A DNA stretch of 55,252 nucleotides from Candidatus Blastococcus massiliensis AP3 (GCF_000582785.1 NZ_HG931174.1:640039-695290); one strand, 5' to 3'; positions 23,916-32,422 are shown, counted from the stretch's first letter. Translations and numbers: made by a program. Notes: generated from the letters alone by a model not told the origin.

Positions 23916-25223
23916 TCAGGACAGCGCCGGCCACCGGTCCATGAGGCCGAGGCGCTGCTCGAGCACGTGCGCGACCTGGAGGACGTCGATGTCCTGGTTC
24001 CGCCGGCCGACGATCTGCACGCCGACCGGGAGCCCGGCCTCGGTCCAGCCGCACGGGAGGGAGATGGCCGGCTGCCCGGTGAGGTTGAACGGGTTGAGCA
24101 GGAACGAGCGCCCCCGGGCGCCCAGCCGCACTCCGTCGATCTCCTGCGGCCCTGGGCCCGGCTCCGCGGACCAGGCCTCGAGCGGCATCGCGGGCGTGAC
24201 GAGGAGGTCGATCTGCTCGAAGAGACTCCGGGCGGCGTCGTAGAGGCGGCCTCGCTGGATCTCGGCGGTCTTGAGGTCGACCGCCGAGTGCGACCGGCCG
24301 TACTCGATCAGCCGCAACAGGTCGTCCTCGAGCCACTCCGGTTGCTGGTCGGCGAACGGCCCGACGCCCACGGCGAGGCCGCTGCTGTGGATGACCCGGT
24401 GGAAGCGGCTCGGGTCCTCCCAGCCGGGGGCCTTCTCCTCGACCGCGCAGCCGAGCTCCTCCAGCACGGACACCGCGCCGGCGACGATCTGCGCCACCTC
24501 GGCGCTCACCGCCCCGTAGCCGAGGTCCGGGCTCCAGCGGACCTTCCGGCCGGCGAGCGGCCGCTCGGACTCCGCCGGCGGCGCGAACGGCTCCATCTCG
24601 CTGGTCAGCGACAACGGGTCGCGGTCGTCGCTCCCCGCCATCACCGACGTCATGAGGGCGGCGTCCGCCACGGTGCGGGTCAACGGGCCGACGTGCGTGC
24701 GGTGCGCCCAGTACTCGCGGATCGGGTGCACGGGGATCCGCCCGAACGAGGGCTTGAAGCCGACGACCCCGCACAGCGCCGCCGGGATCCGGATCGATCC
24801 CGCGCCGTCCGACCCCTGCGCCAGCGGGCCCAGGCCGGCGGCGACGGCCGCCGCCGCCCCGCCCGAGGATGCGCCGGTCGTCCGGGAGGTGTCCCACGGG
24901 TTCACCGTCGTCTCGGCGACCAGGTTGTCGGCCATGTCCTTCCAGCCGAAGGCCGGGGTGTTGGTCTTGCCGAGCAGGACGCCGCCGCTGGAGCGCAGCC
25001 GGCCGGCGACGACGCTGTCGCTGTCGGGGACGTTGTCCGCGAAGAACCGGGTGCCGTGCGTGGTGCGGATGCCGGCGGTGTCCTCCAGGTCCTTGATGGA
25101 GTACGGGATCCCGTCCATGGCGCTGATCCGCTCGCCCCGGGCGGCCCGCTCGGTGGCCGCGGCCGCCTCCGTCCGCGCGAGCTCCTCGGTGACGGTGAGG
25201 AACGCGTGCACCTGCGACCGCAC
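23916..25223 (-). CDS. Amidase signature family protein lacking the usual N-terminal helices
   Basis: 435-residue hydrolase with an intact Ser-cisSer-Lys triad: Lys in YSIKDLEDTAG, the nucleophile region TTGASSGGAAAAV and GSDGAGSIRIPA. Substrate is unknown. Family members, including the second amidase of this cassette, have about 40 residues before the HAFLTV strand. Here only VRSQV precedes it, because an in-frame TGA lies 8 codons upstream of the GTG. The gene may be 5'-truncated or have an unusual start. The upstream 65 bp is markedly AT-rich and carries a TetR-type dyad. Confidence 0.82.
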   Translation of the reverse strand: MRSQVHAFLTVTEELARTEAAAATERAARGERISAMDGIPYSIKDLEDTAGIRTTHGTRFFADNVPDSDSVVAGRLRSSGGVLLGKTNTPAFGWKDMADNLVAETTVNPWDTSRTTGASSGGAAAAVAAGLGPLAQGSDGAGSIRIPAALCGVVGFKPSFGRIPVHPIREYWAHRTHVGPLTRTVADAALMTSVMAGSDDRDPLSLTSEMEPFAPPAESERPLAGRKVRWSPDLGYGAVSAEVAQIVAGAVSVLEELGCAVEEKAPGWEDPSRFHRVIHSSGLAVGVGPFADQQPEWLEDDLLRLIEYGRSHSAVDLKTAEIQRGRLYDAARSLFEQIDLLVTPAMPLEAWSAEPGPGPQEIDGVRLGARGRSFLLNPFNLTGQPAISLPCGWTEAGLPVGVQIVGRRNQDIDVLQVAHVLEQRLGLMDRWPALS

Positions 25224-25247
25224 CCGGGGGCGAGGCGAGCTTTTTCA

Positions 25248-25263
25248 TATCAGTTGTCCGATA
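25248..25263 (-). promoter_or_regulatory. Candidate TetR operator before the amidase gene
   Basis: TATCAGTTGTCCGATA is an imperfect 16-bp dyad (TATCxG...CxGATA) in an AT-rich island between the GGT-like gene and the amidase gene, upstream of the amidase-TetR pair. Confidence 0.4.
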
Positions 25264-25288
25264 AAGACACCAGGCCCTGGCGCGGCGA

Positions 25289-26875
25289 TCAGACGGCGAC
25301 GGCGGCGCCGATCACCGACCGCGGATCGGCCGCTCCCCTCGGCGCCCCGTCGAGCGGGACGTCGATCAGGTGGGCGTGCCCGAAGCCCGCGACGTCGATG
25401 CCGGCCCGCTCCACCCGGTGGCCCCGCTCCTCGAGACCCGTCTGCCAGGACGACGGCGCGTGCTCCTCGATGCGGACCCGGTGCCGGTCGGGGCGGTCCC
25501 ACAGGTCGAAGCCGGTGCCACCCTCGAGATCGAGGACCCAGCGCGGCGCGCTGAGCACGGTCCCCGGCTCCTGACCGCTGACGAGCAACCGGGCGAGCAT
25601 CTGCAGCACGACCTGCGGCTGGGAGTCGCCACCCATGCTGCCGAGCACCGCGCGCAGCGACCCGTCGGGTCTCGTGACCAGCGCCGGGGCCAGCGTGGTC
25701 GGTGGGCGCCGGCCGGGCCGGTACTCGGCGGGGTGCCCCGGCTCGAGGCTGAACCCGATGCCCCGGTTGTGCAGGATGATGCCGGTACCCGGGACGGCGA
25801 CGTGGCTGCCGTACCCCTTGGCGTTGGACTGGATGAGGCTGACGCCCATGCCGTTCCCGTCGGCGGCGCACAGGTAGATGGTGCCGCCGTCGCGATGCCG
25901 GTCACCCAGGCGAGCCGCCTGACCCGGGTCGAACATCGCGGCCCGTTCGGCCAGGCGCTCGGGCGCGACGAGCGCGGCGCCGTCCGCGCCCTCGAACAGG
26001 CGCTCCGGACGGTCGAACCCGGCCAGCCGTGCCGCTTCCACGGTCAGGTGGACCCAGGCCGGGTCGTCGGGATCCGCGACGATCCCCACCCGCTCGGCGA
26101 TGCCCGCCCCGGCCAGACCCAGGTAGCCGGAGGAGTTCGGCGGGACGGTCCAGACCCGGTGCCCCCAGACGTCGAGGGCCAGGCCGTCCACCCAGTCGGC
26201 GAGCGGAGCGGCGAGGTCGTCCGCGCTGTACTCCCCCGCCCCCACCTCGAGCAGCCGCGCCCCGAACTCTCCGCCGTAGAACCCGTCCCGCCCCTCGGCG
26301 ACGACGGCCCGCAGCATCCGGGCGGGCCCGGGCCGCCGCAGCAGATCGCCGGCCGCCACACCGGACCGGACGAGCTCGTCGCACCCGGTCACACCGGCTA
26401 GCGAGGGCAGGGTCGCCGCGAGCAGCGGGGACGCCGGGAAGCCCGACTCGGCCAGCTCGATCGCCGGCGCCAGCACGTCGCCGAGGGGCAGGTGTCCTAG
26501 TCGGTCGTGCAGCGTCAGCCACCCGTCCACGCACCCCGGTACCGGCGCGCTCCGGACGTCGCCGAGGAACGGCATCGACCGGTGCCCCTCGGCCCGGAGC
26601 CGATCCGGATCGGCCCCGCTGCCGGCGCGGCCGGAGGCGTTGAGCACCAGTGGCTCCGAGCTCCCCGCGCCGGGGCCGGCCACCAGCGCGAACAGGTCGC
26701 CGCCCATCCCGCACATGTGCGGTGTGGTGACCGTCAGGGCGGCGCTGGTCGCGATCGCGGCGTCCACGGCGTTCCCGCCGGCGCGCAGGACGGCGGCACC
26801 GGCGTCGGAGGCCAGCCGGTCCACGCTGCACACCAGTCCGCCGGGGCCCTCGACGGTCCCGGTCTCCCAGCTCAC
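25289..26875 (-). CDS. Gamma-glutamyltransferase-like Ntn hydrolase (YwrD/oxamate amidohydrolase-like)
   Basis: 528-residue proenzyme of the gamma-glutamyltranspeptidase fold. The autocleavage nucleophile is predicted to be T332 in DGGTIYLCAADGNG, the small-subunit start. It is followed by SLIQSNAKGYGSHV, PGTGIILHNRGIGFSL and GSMGGDSQPQ. There is no signal peptide, so it acts in the cytoplasm. The GGT-IY arrangement resembles the YwrD/HpxW branch rather than classical GGT, so it may hydrolyse a small amide. It overlaps the upstream amidase gene by GTGA. Confidence 0.85.
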   Translation of the reverse strand: MSWETGTVEGPGGLVCSVDRLASDAGAAVLRAGGNAVDAAIATSAALTVTTPHMCGMGGDLFALVAGPGAGSSEPLVLNASGRAGSGADPDRLRAEGHRSMPFLGDVRSAPVPGCVDGWLTLHDRLGHLPLGDVLAPAIELAESGFPASPLLAATLPSLAGVTGCDELVRSGVAAGDLLRRPGPARMLRAVVAEGRDGFYGGEFGARLLEVGAGEYSADDLAAPLADWVDGLALDVWGHRVWTVPPNSSGYLGLAGAGIAERVGIVADPDDPAWVHLTVEAARLAGFDRPERLFEGADGAALVAPERLAERAAMFDPGQAARLGDRHRDGGTIYLCAADGNGMGVSLIQSNAKGYGSHVAVPGTGIILHNRGIGFSLEPGHPAEYRPGRRPPTTLAPALVTRPDGSLRAVLGSMGGDSQPQVVLQMLARLLVSGQEPGTVLSAPRWVLDLEGGTGFDLWDRPDRHRVRIEEHAPSSWQTGLEERGHRVERAGIDVAGFGHAHLIDVPLDGAPRGAADPRSVIGAAVAV

Positions 26876-28266
26876 GACGCGCGCACCGACGGCGCGACGA
26901 GAGGCCACGGCCGCTCGCGCTCGAACAGCGCCGCGACCGACAGCAGCAGCGGGTCGCTGTGCCGCGGCCCGACGATCTGCATCCCGATCGGCATCCCCCG
27001 CGGCGACAGTCCGGCCGGGACGCTGATCGCCGGCACGCCGGTGATGTTCATGCCCATCGTCAGCCGGCCGGTGTTGCCGAGCCCCTCGACGTCGATGTCC
27101 CCGACGCGCTTCGGGCCCGGCCCTTCGGCGGCGTAGGGGTCGTCCGGGTTGGTCGCGGCGAGCACCAGGTCCACGGACTCGAACAGGTCGGCGAACGACT
27201 CGTTGAGCAGCTTGCGGAGCGGGTCGACCGCCGCCGCCTCGGCGATGGTGAAGGTCTCCGAGCGGGCCATCAGGGCCGCCACCTCCTCGGTGAGCAGCTC
27301 GCGGATCTGCGGCCAGTAGGCGTGCATGCCGTGCCACATCGTGGGCAGCGAGGCGCCGGCCCAGATCGCCGCCATGTCGGGCACGGTGAAGTCGACGTCG
27401 ACCCGCCGCATCCCGGCAGCGGCGACGAGCGCCTCCGCCGCGTCCTCGATCGCGGCGACGACGTCGGGGTGCACGACCGCGCCTCCGAAGTCCGGCAGCA
27501 CCGCGACCCGCAGGCCGGCGAGGTCGTGGCTGCCCAGCCCCGCCTCGAAGCCCTCCACGCGCGGCAGGCTGAACGGGTCCCGCAGATGGGCGCCGTTCGC
27601 GACGTCCAGCCAGCGGGCCGTGTCCCGGACCGAGCGGGACAGGCAGCCGACCATCGAGTGCAGCGGCTCGATCTGGGCCATCGGCGCGAAGGGGATGGTG
27701 CGGAAGCTCGTCTTGATGCCGACCAGCCCCGTGTAGCCGGCCGGGATGCGGATCGACCCGCCGCCGTCGGTGCCGGTGCCGATGGGCACCACTCCCCCGG
27801 CCACCGCGGCCGCGGTGCCCCCGCTCGAGCCGCCCGGCGTCAGCGCCGGGTTCCACGGGTTGCGGGTCGTGCCGTGCAGCTTCGTCGAGGTGTAGCCCAC
27901 GAGGCCGAACTCGCTGCTGGTCGTCTGCACCACCGGGATCGCACCGCCGCGGTCGCGGATGCGCTCCACGTGCACCGTGGTGAAGGGCCCGGTCGTGCCC
28001 TCCAGGAGCTTGCTGCCCCGGGGGAACGGCCAGCCCTCCACCGGCTCGAGCTCCTTGACCGCGAACGGCACCCCGCCGAACGGCCGGGAGACGTCGGCGC
28101 TCCGGGCCGCGGCCAGGGCGTTCTCGGCGTCGACGTGGCTGACCGCGTTCAGGTCGCTGGCGTCGACCGCGTCGAGCACCGCCTGCACCGCCTCGACCGG
28201 GCTGATCTCCCGCGCGCGGAACGCGTCGACCAGCGAGCAGGCGTCCTGCAGCCAGGGCTCGGTCAC
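26872..28266 (-). CDS. Amidase signature family protein
   Basis: 464-residue amidase with a complete N-terminus ([20 protein letters not shown]). The catalytic residues are Lys in [12 protein letters not shown], the Ser region [17 protein letters not shown] and [13 protein letters not shown]. It hydrolyses an unknown amide to acid and ammonia or amine. GTG overlaps the upstream decarboxylase stop codon, and its own stop overlaps the GGT-like start, so the three are translated as a coupled set. Confidence 0.88.
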   Translation of the reverse strand: MTEPWLQDACSLVDAFRAREISPVEAVQAVLDAVDASDLNAVSHVDAENALAAARSADVSRPFGGVPFAVKELEPVEGWPFPRGSKLLEGTTGPFTTVHVERIRDRGGAIPVVQTTSSEFGLVGYTSTKLHGTTRNPWNPALTPGGSSGGTAAAVAGGVVPIGTGTDGGGSIRIPAGYTGLVGIKTSFRTIPFAPMAQIEPLHSMVGCLSRSVRDTARWLDVANGAHLRDPFSLPRVEGFEAGLGSHDLAGLRVAVLPDFGGAVVHPDVVAAIEDAAEALVAAAGMRRVDVDFTVPDMAAIWAGASLPTMWHGMHAYWPQIRELLTEEVAALMARSETFTIAEAAAVDPLRKLLNESFADLFESVDLVLAATNPDDPYAAEGPGPKRVGDIDVEGLGNTGRLTMGMNITGVPAISVPAGLSPRGMPIGMQIVGPRHSDPLLLSVAALFERERPWPLVAPSVRAS

Positions 28267-29537
28267 GAGCCGCCCGTCCCGCCCGGGCGGGCGGTGCCGC
28301 CGTAGGTGGCCGGACCGGCGTCGGACCTGCGCCCGTCCCGGGCGAGGTCGACCGCGGCGGTGAGCGCGGCGAGGAACTCGTCGGCCACCCGCACGTGGAA
28401 CGGGGACACCATCAGGTGCAGCCCGCCGGGCTGCCGGTTCGGATACCAGCCCTGCTCGGCGAGCGCCTCCGCGACGGCCTTCATGTCGACGTCCTCGCTG
28501 CCGAACTGGAACACGCACAGGTCCGGCGTCGAGGTGATCGACAGCCCTTCGATCGCCTCGATGCCGGCCATCAGGCGGCGGGTGGCGTCGCGCACCTTGG
28601 TGGCCTGGCGCAGGTAGCCGTCCTCGCCGAGGTGGCGCAGCGCCGCCCACGCGCCGGCGATCGGCGGCGCGGGGCGCGTGCCGGCGGCGGTGGGCGATCC
28701 GTAGAGCCCACCGCCCCAGGCGCCGTCGTCGAACCACCACTGGGTCCGGTACTGCTCGACGTCGCGGTGCAGGAGCACGCTGGCGCCCTTGAAGCTGTAG
28801 CCGTACTTGTGCAGGTCGGCGCTGATGCTCGTGACGCCGTCGACCCGGAAGTCCCACGGCGGTACCGGCTCCCCGAGGCGCTCCCAGAAGGGCAGCATCA
28901 TCCCGCCCAGGCAGGCGTCCACGTGGCAGAGCACGCCCGCCTCGCGGGCGATCGCCGCGACCTCCTCCACGGGGTCGATGACGCCGTAGGGGTAGCACGG
29001 AGCGCTGGCCACCACCATGGCGGTGTCGGGTCCCACCGCGGCGCGCATCTCCTCGACGACGAGCCGGTAACCCTCGTCGACCGGCACCCGGATCTGCCGC
29101 ATGCCGAGCAGGTGGCAGGCCTTGGCGAACGCCGGATGGGCCGTGATCGCGGTGACCAGCACGGGGTCGTCGATGCCGCGCTTGCGCGCCGTCTCCCGCG
29201 CGACGAGCACGGACATGAAGATCGACTCGGTGCCGCCGCTGGTCAGCCCGCCGGTGCCGGGGGTGCCGTGCAGGAGGCCGGCCACCATGTCCGCCGCCTC
29301 GCGCTCGAGCCGGGCCAGGCTCGGGAACCGGACCGGGTTGAGGGCGTTCTCCGCCAGGTACTCCCGGCTCACCTCGGCGAGCAGCTCCTCGAGCTCGTCG
29401 TCGTCCGGGTGGAAGATCAGGCCGAAGATGCGGCCGCTGCGCCAGTCGGCGTCGTCGTGCCGGTTGTCCCGCAGCCGGGCGAGCACGGCTGCGCTGTCCT
29501 GGCCCTCGACGGGCAGGTGGGGCGGTACGGCGGACAC
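28263..29537 (-). CDS. PLP-dependent decarboxylase/lyase (group II, sphingosine-1-phosphate lyase-like)
   Basis: 424-residue fold-type I PLP enzyme. The Schiff-base Lys is K244 in SADLHKYGYSFKG, the cofactor Asp is D207 in CHVDACLGG, and LTSGGTESI binds the phosphate. The sequence resembles the DPL1/tyrosine decarboxylase-like branch. It heads the cassette and is preceded by GGGAGG 4 nt before the GTG. With two amidases and an Ntn hydrolase downstream, it may act on an amine or amino acid released from an amide; this is inference. Confidence 0.85.
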   Translation of the reverse strand: MSAVPPHLPVEGQDSAAVLARLRDNRHDDADWRSGRIFGLIFHPDDDELEELLAEVSREYLAENALNPVRFPSLARLEREAADMVAGLLHGTPGTGGLTSGGTESIFMSVLVARETARKRGIDDPVLVTAITAHPAFAKACHLLGMRQIRVPVDEGYRLVVEEMRAAVGPDTAMVVASAPCYPYGVIDPVEEVAAIAREAGVLCHVDACLGGMMLPFWERLGEPVPPWDFRVDGVTSISADLHKYGYSFKGASVLLHRDVEQYRTQWWFDDGAWGGGLYGSPTAAGTRPAPPIAGAWAALRHLGEDGYLRQATKVRDATRRLMAGIEAIEGLSITSTPDLCVFQFGSEDVDMKAVAEALAEQGWYPNRQPGGLHLMVSPFHVRVADEFLAALTAAVDLARDGRRSDAGPATYGGTARPGGTGGS

Positions 29538-29551
29538 GGTGCCTCCCGATT

Positions 29552-29590
29552 GTGTCGGCGGTCACCATCCGCCGTCGGGCGCCGACACTA
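29552..29590 (-). promoter_or_regulatory. Promoter and dyad operator of the decarboxylase cassette
   Basis: The -10 box TAGTGT (29590 to 29585) overlaps an arm of an inverted repeat: GTGTCGGCG at 29552-29560 and CGCCGACAC at 29580-29588, perfect 9-bp arms with a 19-nt spacer. One arm covers the -10 box and the other lies in the leader. Confidence 0.5.
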
Positions 29591-29679
29591 TCGACCGCCC
29601 GATGCCACCGCCCCGGCCGTTCCCGTCTCCCGGCGCCGGCCCGGCACGCCCGGGAGCCCCGCGGTGGGCGGCTGGCACG

Positions 29680-30528
29680 ATGGTGACGGTGAGAGTGCCG
29701 CCCGGTCCGACCCCGGTCGACGGCGGCACGGCCGAACTGCTGGCCGACGCCGACCGCGACGGCTCCTGGGTGCTGATGGTCGACGGCACGCCGCAGTCCC
29801 ACGTCGACCTCGAGGAGCCGACGCACCTGGAGTTCGAGTACGTCCGCCGCATGGGTCACGTGCTGGACCTCGCGGCCGAGCCGGGCGCCCCGCTCGACGT
29901 CGTCCACCTGGGCGGAGGCGCGCTGACCCTCCCCCGGTACGTCGCCACCACGCGCCCCGGCTCGCGCCAGCGCGTGGTGGAGCACGACCAGGCGCTCACC
30001 GACCTGGTCCGCGAACACCTGCCGCTGCCCCGCAACGCCCGGGTGCGGGTCCGCGCCGACGACGCCCGCGCCGGGCTGGCCGCCCTCCGCCCGGCCGCCG
30101 CCGACGTCGTCCTCACCGACGTCTTCGCCGGGGCGCGAACGCCGGCGCACCTGACCAGCGTGGAATTCGTCCGCGAGGTCGCCCGGGTCCTGCGGCCGGG
30201 CGGGGTCTACGCCGCGAACGTGGCCGACGGGCCGCCGTTGCGCTTCGCCCGGGGCCAGGCGGCCACGCTGCGGGCGGTGTTCCGGCACGTCTGCCTGCTC
30301 GCCGAGCCGGGCACGATGCGCGGCCGCCGCTTCGGCAACCTGGTCGCCGTCGCGTCGGACACCGAGCTACCGCTCGCCGCGTTCACCCGCGCGTGTGCCC
30401 GTGACCCGATGCCCTCGCGGGTGGTCGACGGCGAGGACCTGCACCGCTTCGTGGGCCGGACGCAGCCGGTCACCGATGCCGACGCCCAGCCGTCCCCGGA
30501 GCCCCCGGCGGGCGTCTTCGGTCGATGA
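29680..30528 (+). CDS. Spermidine synthase-like (fused MTase) protein
   Basis: 282-residue protein with the spermidine synthase/class I methyltransferase core. Motif I is VVHLGGGALTLPRYV, the acidic residue after the second strand is in VVEHDQALTDLV, the DDARAGLAAL region follows, and the putative active-site stretch is VLTDVFAGARTPAHLT. Polyamine specificity residues cannot be confirmed. ATG 29680 is chosen at the family start; GTG codons 1 and 3 codons later are alternatives. It is divergent from the decarboxylase cassette with 142 bp between. Confidence 0.8.
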   Translation: MVTVRVPPGPTPVDGGTAELLADADRDGSWVLMVDGTPQSHVDLEEPTHLEFEYVRRMGHVLDLAAEPGAPLDVVHLGGGALTLPRYVATTRPGSRQRVVEHDQALTDLVREHLPLPRNARVRVRADDARAGLAALRPAAADVVLTDVFAGARTPAHLTSVEFVREVARVLRPGGVYAANVADGPPLRFARGQAATLRAVFRHVCLLAEPGTMRGRRFGNLVAVASDTELPLAAFTRACARDPMPSRVVDGEDLHRFVGRTQPVTDADAQPSPEPPAGVFGR

Positions 30529-30559
30529 CCGGGAGACCCGGATCAGCGGAGGACGCAGG

Positions 30560-30844
30560 TCACCAGCTGTTGCCGCGGGGCAGACCGCGCACTGCGGGGC
30601 GCACGTCGACCAGGTACACGATCCCGGCGATGACGGCGGGCAGCCCGAAGATGTCCAGTGGACCGCGGAAGTAGAGGGCGAGGACGGCCAGTGCCGTGAT
30701 CGCCGCCCAGGCGGGCTTGGTGAGCTTGCCGGTCGCGACGAAGCCCGCCGCCGGACGGATCAGCGCGTCGACGAACGCCCAGAGGGCCAGCGCCAGAGCG
30801 CCCCAGTAGAGGGCGAACAGCAGCAACCCGTCGAACTCCGCCAT
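30560..30844 (-). CDS. DUF2516 family membrane protein
   Basis: 94-residue protein with three hydrophobic segments (LLLFALYWGALALALWAFV; AAITALAVLALYF; GLPAVIAGIVYLVDV). It matches DUF2516 (Rv0476 equivalent) and follows the hbhA-like gene as in mycobacteria. Function is unknown. ATG 30844 is leaderless, preceded by TAGGCT plus 7 nt. Confidence 0.88.
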   Translation of the reverse strand: MAEFDGLLLFALYWGALALALWAFVDALIRPAAGFVATGKLTKPAWAAITALAVLALYFRGPLDIFGLPAVIAGIVYLVDVRPAVRGLPRGNSW

Positions 30845-30851
30845 GCCCGCG

Positions 30852-30857
30852 AGCCTA
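30852..30857 (-). promoter_or_regulatory. -10 box (TAGGCT) of the leaderless DUF2516 promoter
   Basis: TAGGCT on the minus strand is followed by 7 nt and ATG at 30844; no ribosome binding site is present. Confidence 0.5.
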
Positions 30858-30944
30858 CCCGCCGGCGGGCCGGCCACCGGGCCGGAGCGGGGCCGCACGC
30901 CACCCCTCCGGGTCGGCGCGGCGCACACCGGCACCCGGACACGA

Positions 30945-30981
30945 CAGGGCCCCGGAGCGCCTGCTCAGCTCCGGGGCCCTG
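30945..30981 (-). terminator. Strong hairpin terminator after the hbhA-like gene
   Basis: Perfect 14-bp stem CAGGGCCCCGGAGC / GCTCCGGGGCCCTG with a 9-nt loop, 15 bp after the hbhA-like stop. It is followed on the minus strand by TGTCGTGTCC. It isolates the XRE-hbhA operon from DUF2516. Confidence 0.8.
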
Positions 30982-30995
30982 GTTCGTGGGGTGTG

Positions 30996-31796
30996 TCAGC
31001 TGTTGCGCTTGGCGGGCACAGCGGTGGGGTCGGTCCGCTTCGCGGACCGCGCCCGGGTGACACGGGCCGACGTCGTCTTGGTCGACGACTTGCTCGCGGC
31101 CGGGGTGTTCTTCTTGGCCGGCGCCTTCTTGGCGGTCGGGGCGTCCTTCTTGGTGGGCGCCTCGACGGCGTCCTCGAGCCCGTCCTTGGTGGCCTCCGCG
31201 GTCTCCTCGACCGAGGCCTCGGCCTTGGCGGCGACCTTCTCGGCCTTGGCCGCGGTCTTCTGCGCGATCGAGGTCACCTCGTTGGAGGCGTCGGTGACCG
31301 CCTCGGCGGTCTCCTCGAGGATGTCCTCCAGGGCGTCCTCGACGGTGTCGACGGCGCGCTCGGCGCGACGCACGACCCGGCGGAAGCCGGGCTGGCGGCG
31401 CAGGTCCTCGACGACCTCGGCGCCACGCTCGGCCAGGGTCTCCAGGGTGGCGGTCGCCTGGGTGCGGGCCGTCTCGACGAGCTGGGCGGCGGTGCTGCGC
31501 AGCGCGTCGGGACGCACGGCCTCGGTCAGCTGCTGCGCCGTGGTGCGCGCGGTACCGGCGGCCTCGGTGGCCCGAGTGCGGGCCTCCTTGACGGCGAGGT
31601 CGGCCTGGACCTGCGCCTCGCCGGGCAGGGCCTCGGCGGTGCTGCGGAACTGGTCGAGCACGGTCCTGGCGCGCTCGACGGCCAGGTCACCGGCGCCGAC
31701 GAGGGCCAGGATCGGGGTGCGGGCCTGCTCGGCCAGGGTGCGGCCCTGGGCCACGGCGAGCTCGCCGTACTGCTTCACGGTCTGGGTGGGGGTCAT
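30996..31796 (-). CDS. Heparin-binding hemagglutinin-like coiled-coil protein (HbhA-like)
   Basis: 266-residue protein. A long helical coiled-coil region (about 1-190, rich in Ala/Glu/Arg) is followed by a C-terminal tail of Lys/Ala/Pro/Ser/Thr repeats (KKDAPTAKKAPAKKNTPAA), the arrangement of mycobacterial HbhA (Rv0475), which binds sulfated glycans and lipids. There is no signal peptide, as in HbhA. In a free-living actinobacterium the role is more likely envelope or lipid association. ATG follows AAGGAG at 5 nt and overlaps the XRE gene stop (ATGA). Confidence 0.82.
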   Translation of the reverse strand: MTPTQTVKQYGELAVAQGRTLAEQARTPILALVGAGDLAVERARTVLDQFRSTAEALPGEAQVQADLAVKEARTRATEAAGTARTTAQQLTEAVRPDALRSTAAQLVETARTQATATLETLAERGAEVVEDLRRQPGFRRVVRRAERAVDTVEDALEDILEETAEAVTDASNEVTSIAQKTAAKAEKVAAKAEASVEETAEATKDGLEDAVEAPTKKDAPTAKKAPAKKNTPAASKSSTKTTSARVTRARSAKRTDPTAVPAKRNS

Positions 31797-32335
31797 GCCG
31801 ACTCCTTGGAAGGGTGGGGGGCGTTCTCGGGTGCTGTCTGGGCTCCGGCCTGCGCTGGGGCCTCGCGCACCGCACTGGTGGAGTGCTCACGGACGTAGGT
31901 CTCGTAGAGCTCCAGCAGCACGGCCTTGTGCCGTTCGGACAGCGCTTCGTCCGAGCGGATCGCCGCCACGGTGTCCGGGTTGCCGGACCTCCGGTCGAGG
32001 ATCCCCGCCTGCTCGTAGAGCGACTCGGCCGAGATCTTCAGGCCCCGGGCGATCGACGCGAGGATCTCCGCTGACGGCTTGCGGAGACCTCGCTCCACCT
32101 GGGACAGGTAGGGGTTGCTGACTCCCGCGGTGCGGGCCAGCTCTCGCAGGGACACCCGGGCGGCACTGCGCTGCTCGCGGATGTAGTTGCCCACCTGCGA
32201 GCCGACGGACGTGACGTTGCCCGCCGAGGTGGTGGTCGCCTCGGCGACCGACTCCGCCACGCTGCCGGCGACCCGGTCCACCTTGTCGCGGACCGTGCTC
32301 ACCTGCTCGCGGACGAAGTCACCGGGTGTCTGCAC
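31793..32335 (-). CDS. XRE-family helix-turn-helix regulator (Rv0474-like)
   Basis: 180-residue regulator. The N-terminal 60 residues form an amphipathic helix; the central XRE domain contains SLRELARTAGVSNPYLSQVERGLRKPS. A helical C-terminal part with SDEALSERHKAVLLELYETYV follows. It is the equivalent of Rv0474, next to the HbhA and DUF2516 genes as in mycobacteria. GTG 32335 is leaderless (TAGTGT plus 7 nt); a TTG further up is possible but less likely. A 20-bp palindrome over the -35 region suggests autoregulation. Confidence 0.9.
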   Translation of the reverse strand: MQTPGDFVREQVSTVRDKVDRVAGSVAESVAEATTTSAGNVTSVGSQVGNYIREQRSAARVSLRELARTAGVSNPYLSQVERGLRKPSAEILASIARGLKISAESLYEQAGILDRRSGNPDTVAAIRSDEALSERHKAVLLELYETYVREHSTSAVREAPAQAGAQTAPENAPHPSKESA

Positions 32336-32342
32336 GGGTACG

Positions 32343-32385
32343 ACACTATCCCCGGGTGCTAGCTCTTGCAAGCGCTAGTGCTAGC
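32343..32385 (-). promoter_or_regulatory. Leaderless promoter with palindromic operator for the XRE-hbhA operon
   Basis: TAGTGT (32348 to 32343) is the -10 box. CTAGCTCTTGCAAGCGCTAG (32359-32378) is a 20-bp palindrome with a single mismatch, and it overlaps a second inverted repeat GCTAG-TG-CTAGC (32374-32385). The operator covers about -15 to -45, so binding should block polymerase. Confidence 0.6.
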
Positions 32386-32422
32386 AGTGGGCTGTCAGAC
32401 GGGTCACACCCGAAACAGCAGC

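Noticed and set aside
25289-26875. Possible inactivation of the GGT-like enzyme because the usual TT at the cleavage site reads GT
   Set aside because: The YwrD/oxamate amidohydrolase-like branch normally has a single Thr preceded by Gly/Asp. T332 and the following motifs are intact.
26872-30288. Very long open frame (over 1100 codons) running across the amidase and decarboxylase genes
   Set aside because: Only the final 464 codons (26872-28266) match an amidase. The rest is Arg/Pro/Gly/Ala-rich antisense-type sequence produced by high GC content and overlaps genes with clear motifs.
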